NCBI GenBank assembly: GCA_046160545.1
Contig: JBJXGS010000005.1
Span: 4,559 to 68,558 of the forward strand
Length of the DNA: 64,000 bases
Direction: 5' to 3'
From: JAEUOS01 sp046160545
Lineage (GTDB): Bacteria; Pseudomonadota; Gammaproteobacteria; Burkholderiales; JAEUOS01
The translations under genes were made by a program, and so were the position numbers. Under the pieces are notes generated by a model. That model ran no database searches, was not told the origin of the DNA, and was given only the letters and a program-made list of their open reading frames with translations. Every line of letters begins with the position of its first letter. The first letter of the stretch is position 1. Positions 61,268 to 64,000 of this stretch are shown here, piece after piece.

Positions 61268-62158
61268 TCAGCGCAGGAGCGCCTCGACCTCTGCCCGCGA
61301 AGGCATGCTGCGCCCACCGCGTCGTGCGGCCGTGAGGGCACCGGCCGCGCTCGCAAAAGCGATCGCATCGGCCGCGCCGGCACCTTCGGCGATACGCAGC
61401 GCATAGGCGCCGTGAAAGGCATCGCCGGCTCCGGTAGTGTCAATTGCATAGACAGGGAACGCGGGCAATGAACGCAGTTCCGCCGGCGCATCCGCAGTAA
61501 TCCATTCGCAGCCGCGCTCGCCGCGCGTCACCACCGCGACCCGTGCGCCAAGCGCGATCGCTTCCTTCAAACCTGCATGGGTCGCAGCTTGAGTAAAGCC
61601 TGCGAAGCCGGGCTCCGAGAAGACCGCATGATCGGCCTGGGCTACCAGGGTTCGCAAGGTGTCGCGATCACCGGCATCACCGTCCAGCACGCCCGGAATT
61701 CCGGCCTTGCGCGCGGCGGCGAGCGCCTTCTCTGCTCCCGACGGCCAGCGCACATCGGCCAGCAGCGCACCTGCTCCGTCGAGACGGCCAAGCGGCAGCC
61801 AGTCGCCCGCATCCCGCAGCACGTCGCCGCGCATCCCGACAATGAGGCGCTCGCCGCTGCCGTCGACCAGGATGACCGAGTGCGACGAGCGCATCCCGGC
61901 AATGCGTCGCATGTGCGTGGCGTCGACGCCATGGCGCGCGAAATCCAGCGCCATGGCATCGGCGATCGCGTCATCCCCGGCCGGCCCCCAGAATTCGGCC
62001 TGTGCGCCGAGGCGCGCGATGGCGACCGCGGCATTGGCCGCCATGCCGCCGCCGAGTTCGAAGTACTCGCGCGCCGCCACCTTGGCCGGTGGCGCGACGA
62101 CGCGCTCGAGCATGAAGACGCGATCGAAAGCGGTGTGGCCGACGCAGACGATACGCAT
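61268..62158 (-). CDS. PfkB/ribokinase-family sugar kinase
   Basis: The 296-residue kinase begins MRIVCVGHTAFDRVF and has the PfkB signatures GGGMAANAAVAIARLGA (about 36-52) and DTTGAGDAFHGAYAL (240-254), with the catalytic base Asp246. The sugar or nucleoside substrate is not readable; the family includes ribokinases, fructokinases and KHK-like enzymes. The ATG at 62158 gives the normal N-terminus, while the frame continues upstream without homology. It converges with BenE (42 bases between stops) and is divergent from ubiB. Confidence 0.9.
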   Translation of the reverse strand: MRIVCVGHTAFDRVFMLERVVAPPAKVAAREYFELGGGMAANAAVAIARLGAQAEFWGPAGDDAIADAMALDFARHGVDATHMRRIAGMRSSHSVILVDGSGERLIVGMRGDVLRDAGDWLPLGRLDGAGALLADVRWPSGAEKALAAARKAGIPGVLDGDAGDRDTLRTLVAQADHAVFSEPGFAGFTQAATHAGLKEAIALGARVAVVTRGERGCEWITADAPAELRSLPAFPVYAIDTTGAGDAFHGAYALRIAEGAGAADAIAFASAAGALTAARRGGRSMPSRAEVEALLR

Positions 62159-62228
62159 GGGGCGATTATGCGGGGCAAGCCAACTCGGGTAAAGTCCGCC
62201 TTCCATAAAGCGCCCTGCCCGGTTCCGC

Positions 62229-63779
62229 GTGCGTCCCTTCCGGTTGTTCAAGATCCTCTGGATCGTTTTCCGGTTCGGACTCGACGAATTCTTCATGGCG
62301 GCTGCGCGCCCGGGGCCGCTCAAGTCCGCCTACCTGGCCGTATGTTTCTGGCGGCGCTTCGATACGCCGCGCGGCGAGCGCCTGCGCCTGGCGCTGGAGA
62401 ACCTGGGGCCGATCTTCGTCAAATTCGGGCAGCTCTTGTCGACGCGGCGCGACCTCATGCCCGCCGACATTGCCGACGAGCTGGCGCGCCTGCAGGACCG
62501 CGTGCCGCCCTTCGATCCGGCGCTGGCCGAGCGTCAGATCGAGCTTTCGCTGGGCAAGCCACCCGCGCAGCTGTTTCGCTCGTTTGACCGTACCCCGGTA
62601 GCCTCGGCCTCGATCGCGCAGGTGCACTTCGCGGTGCTGCACGACGGCCGCGAGGTCGCCGTCAAGGTGCTGCGCCCCAACATGCTGCAAGTGATCGAAA
62701 GCGACCTGGACCTGATGCGCCTGGCCGCCGGGCTCGTCGAGCGCCTGTGGGCCGACGGCAAGCGCCTGAAGCCGCGCGAGGTGGTGGCCGAATTCGACAC
62801 CTACCTGCACGACGAACTGGACCTGGTGCGCGAGGCCGCCAATGCCAGCCAGCTGCGCCGCAATTTCGCGCCCGACGGCGCGCGCGGACATCTCCTGATG
62901 GTGCCCGAGATCTGCTGGGACTACACCGCGACCGCGGTGTTGACCATGCAGCGCATGCACGGCATCCCGATATCGCGCATTGACCGGCTGCGCGAGGCGG
63001 GGGTCGACCTCAAGAAACTGTCCCGCGACGGCGTCGAGATCTTTTTCTCGCAGGTATTTTCCGACGGCTTTTTCCACGCCGACATGCACCCGGGCAACAT
63101 CTATGTGTCCGACGATGCGCAGACCCTGGGGCGTTACATCGCGCTGGACTTCGGCATCGTCGGCACGCTGTCCGAATTCGACAAGGACTACCTGGCCAAG
63201 AACTTTCTGGCGTTCTTCAATCGCGACTACCACCGCGTCGCCACATTGCATGTCGAATCCGGCTGGGTACCGAAGAACACCAATGTCGAGGCGCTCGAAG
63301 GCGCGGTGCGCGCATGCTGCGAACCGGTGTTCGACAAGCCCTTGAAGGAGATCAGCCTCGGTCAGGTGTTGCTGCGCTTGTTTCAGACCTCGCGGCGCTT
63401 CAACGTGGAGATACAGCCGCAACTGGTTTTACTGCAAAAGACGCTCCTAAATATCGAGGGCCTGGGGCGCGAGCTCGACCCCGAGCTGGATCTCTGGTCC
63501 ACCGCCAAGCCATACCTCGAGAGCTGGATGAAGGACCAGTTGGGCTGGGCTGGCTTCACCCGTTCGCTGGAGCGCGAGGCCCCCAACTTTGCCAAGATGA
63601 TCCCGCAATGGCCGCGCCTGATCAGCCGCGCACTGGAGCGGGCCGCCGCGCCACCTGACGACGCGCTGCTCAAGCGCCTGGTCGACGGGCAGCGGCGACT
63701 CAGTTCGCGCCTGGCTTGGATCGCCGCCGCGCTGGCAGCGGTGGTCGCCTGGGAGCTATGGCGCTTTATCGGGCGTTGA
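62229..63779 (+). CDS. ubiB: UbiB family atypical kinase, ubiquinone biosynthesis
   Basis: The 516-residue protein has the UbiB/ADCK kinase-like fold. The family's K-x-G-Q motif is FVKFGQLLSTRRDLMP (about 62-77), then SIAQVHFAVLHDGREVAVKVLRP (ATP-contacting Lys), the catalytic HADMHPGNIYV and DFGIVGTL as the DFG-like metal site. The C-terminal hydrophobic segment (LAWIAAALAAVVAWELW) anchors it to the membrane. It assists ubiquinone biosynthesis, probably as an ATPase that extracts lipid precursors. The start is a GTG at 62229. A symporter gene follows 58 bases later. Confidence 0.95.
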   Translation: MRPFRLFKILWIVFRFGLDEFFMAAARPGPLKSAYLAVCFWRRFDTPRGERLRLALENLGPIFVKFGQLLSTRRDLMPADIADELARLQDRVPPFDPALAERQIELSLGKPPAQLFRSFDRTPVASASIAQVHFAVLHDGREVAVKVLRPNMLQVIESDLDLMRLAAGLVERLWADGKRLKPREVVAEFDTYLHDELDLVREAANASQLRRNFAPDGARGHLLMVPEICWDYTATAVLTMQRMHGIPISRIDRLREAGVDLKKLSRDGVEIFFSQVFSDGFFHADMHPGNIYVSDDAQTLGRYIALDFGIVGTLSEFDKDYLAKNFLAFFNRDYHRVATLHVESGWVPKNTNVEALEGAVRACCEPVFDKPLKEISLGQVLLRLFQTSRRFNVEIQPQLVLLQKTLLNIEGLGRELDPELDLWSTAKPYLESWMKDQLGWAGFTRSLEREAPNFAKMIPQWPRLISRALERAAAPPDDALLKRLVDGQRRLSSRLAWIAAALAAVVAWELWRFIGR

Positions 63780-63837
63780 CGACCGGGGGCGGCTTGGGAA
63801 TAATCGGCTGCTGCCCCAGCGGACTCCAGTTGACATC

Positions 63838-64000
63838 ATGCTGATCGGATTCATCGCCCTTTATTTGCTGGTCTCGGTCGGCATCGGCCTGTACGCCGCG
63901 ACCCGCGTGCATACCGCCAAGGACTTCGCCGTCGCCGGACGCAGCCTGCCCCTGCCGGTGGTCACCGCGACGGTGTTTGCGACCTGGTTTGGCGCCGAGA
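63838..64000 (+). CDS. Start of a sodium:solute symporter (3' end outside window)
   Basis: The 54 visible residues begin MLIGFIALYLLVSVGIGLYA, a first membrane helix, and continue ATRVHTAKDFAVAGRSLPLP and VVTATVFATWFGAE. The D-F-x-x-A-G-R-x-L motif and the following helix are typical of SSS-family symporters (e.g. proline or acetate/solute transporters). The gene is cut by the window edge, so substrate and length are unknown. It is on the same strand as ubiB. Confidence 0.85.
   Translation, partial: MLIGFIALYLLVSVGIGLYAATRVHTAKDFAVAGRSLPLPVVTATVFATWFGAE

Overview
The window is GC-rich, densely coded DNA from a bacterium, most likely an environmental betaproteobacterium close to Burkholderiales. 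Pointers are two Bug/TctC-type periplasmic receptors, a single-chain pyruvate carboxylase, PEP-CTERM surface proteins, UbiB, YaeQ and many acyl-CoA and aromatic catabolism families. I see no rRNA, tRNA, CRISPR array, insertion sequence or phage gene. About 58 genes are called, including two cut by the window edges.

Region by region. (a) 1-8.2 kb: an acyl-CoA/steroid-like catabolic group (CrtC-like protein, Cys-less thiolase-fold protein plus DUF35 partner, zinc alcohol dehydrogenase, Bug receptor), interrupted by argC behind a Phd/PIN toxin-antitoxin pair. (b) 8.3-19.2 kb: an orphan molybdenum hydroxylase large subunit, pyruvate carboxylase, DNA polymerase IV, threonine aldolase and a hydrolase/acyl-CoA ligase fusion. 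(c) 19.3-27.1 kb: a second toxin-antitoxin pair with a palindromic operator, YaeQ, AlkB alkane hydroxylase, a PEBP protein with a basic tail, an acyl-CoA ligase, a double OsmC protein, an exported methyltransferase-like protein and a small Pro/His-rich exported protein.

(d) 27.2-41.4 kb: a TetR regulator divergent from a tightly packed 13.5-kb gene train. It encodes an alpha/beta hydrolase, an amidohydrolase, a complete branched-chain-amino-acid-type ABC transporter whose second ATPase is fused to a Tm-1-like (UPF0261) domain, a PEP-hydrolase-like TIM barrel, a flotillin, two SRPBCC proteins (one fused to a quinone oxidoreductase) and a cupin. Overlapping starts and stops suggest one uptake-and-degradation system. 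This is the best candidate here for an undescribed system.

(e) 41.5-45.6 kb: a promoter and cobalamin riboswitch ahead of two PEP-CTERM surface proteins and a TonB-dependent receptor, read as a B12 capture and import operon. (f) 45.7-52.6 kb: a Bug receptor with a D-aminoacylase-like enzyme, then a PQQ-type sugar dehydrogenase lipoprotein, a diheme cytochrome c and a TonB receptor resembling E. coli PqqU/YncD. An intrinsic terminator lies inside the cytochrome signal-peptide codons. (g) 52.9-64 kb: a catalytically dead HtrA-like protein, a GST, a DUF2855 protein, an MFS exporter, a reductive-dehalogenase-like Fe-S protein with an internally duplicated fold, a BenE benzoate transporter, a PfkB kinase, UbiB and the start of a sodium:solute symporter.

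Functional links that I infer: the B12 operon could supply the corrinoid for the dehalogenase-like protein, and the PqqU-like receptor could supply PQQ to its neighbouring dehydrogenase. All identifications were made by reading the sequence and recalling families; no database search was run.
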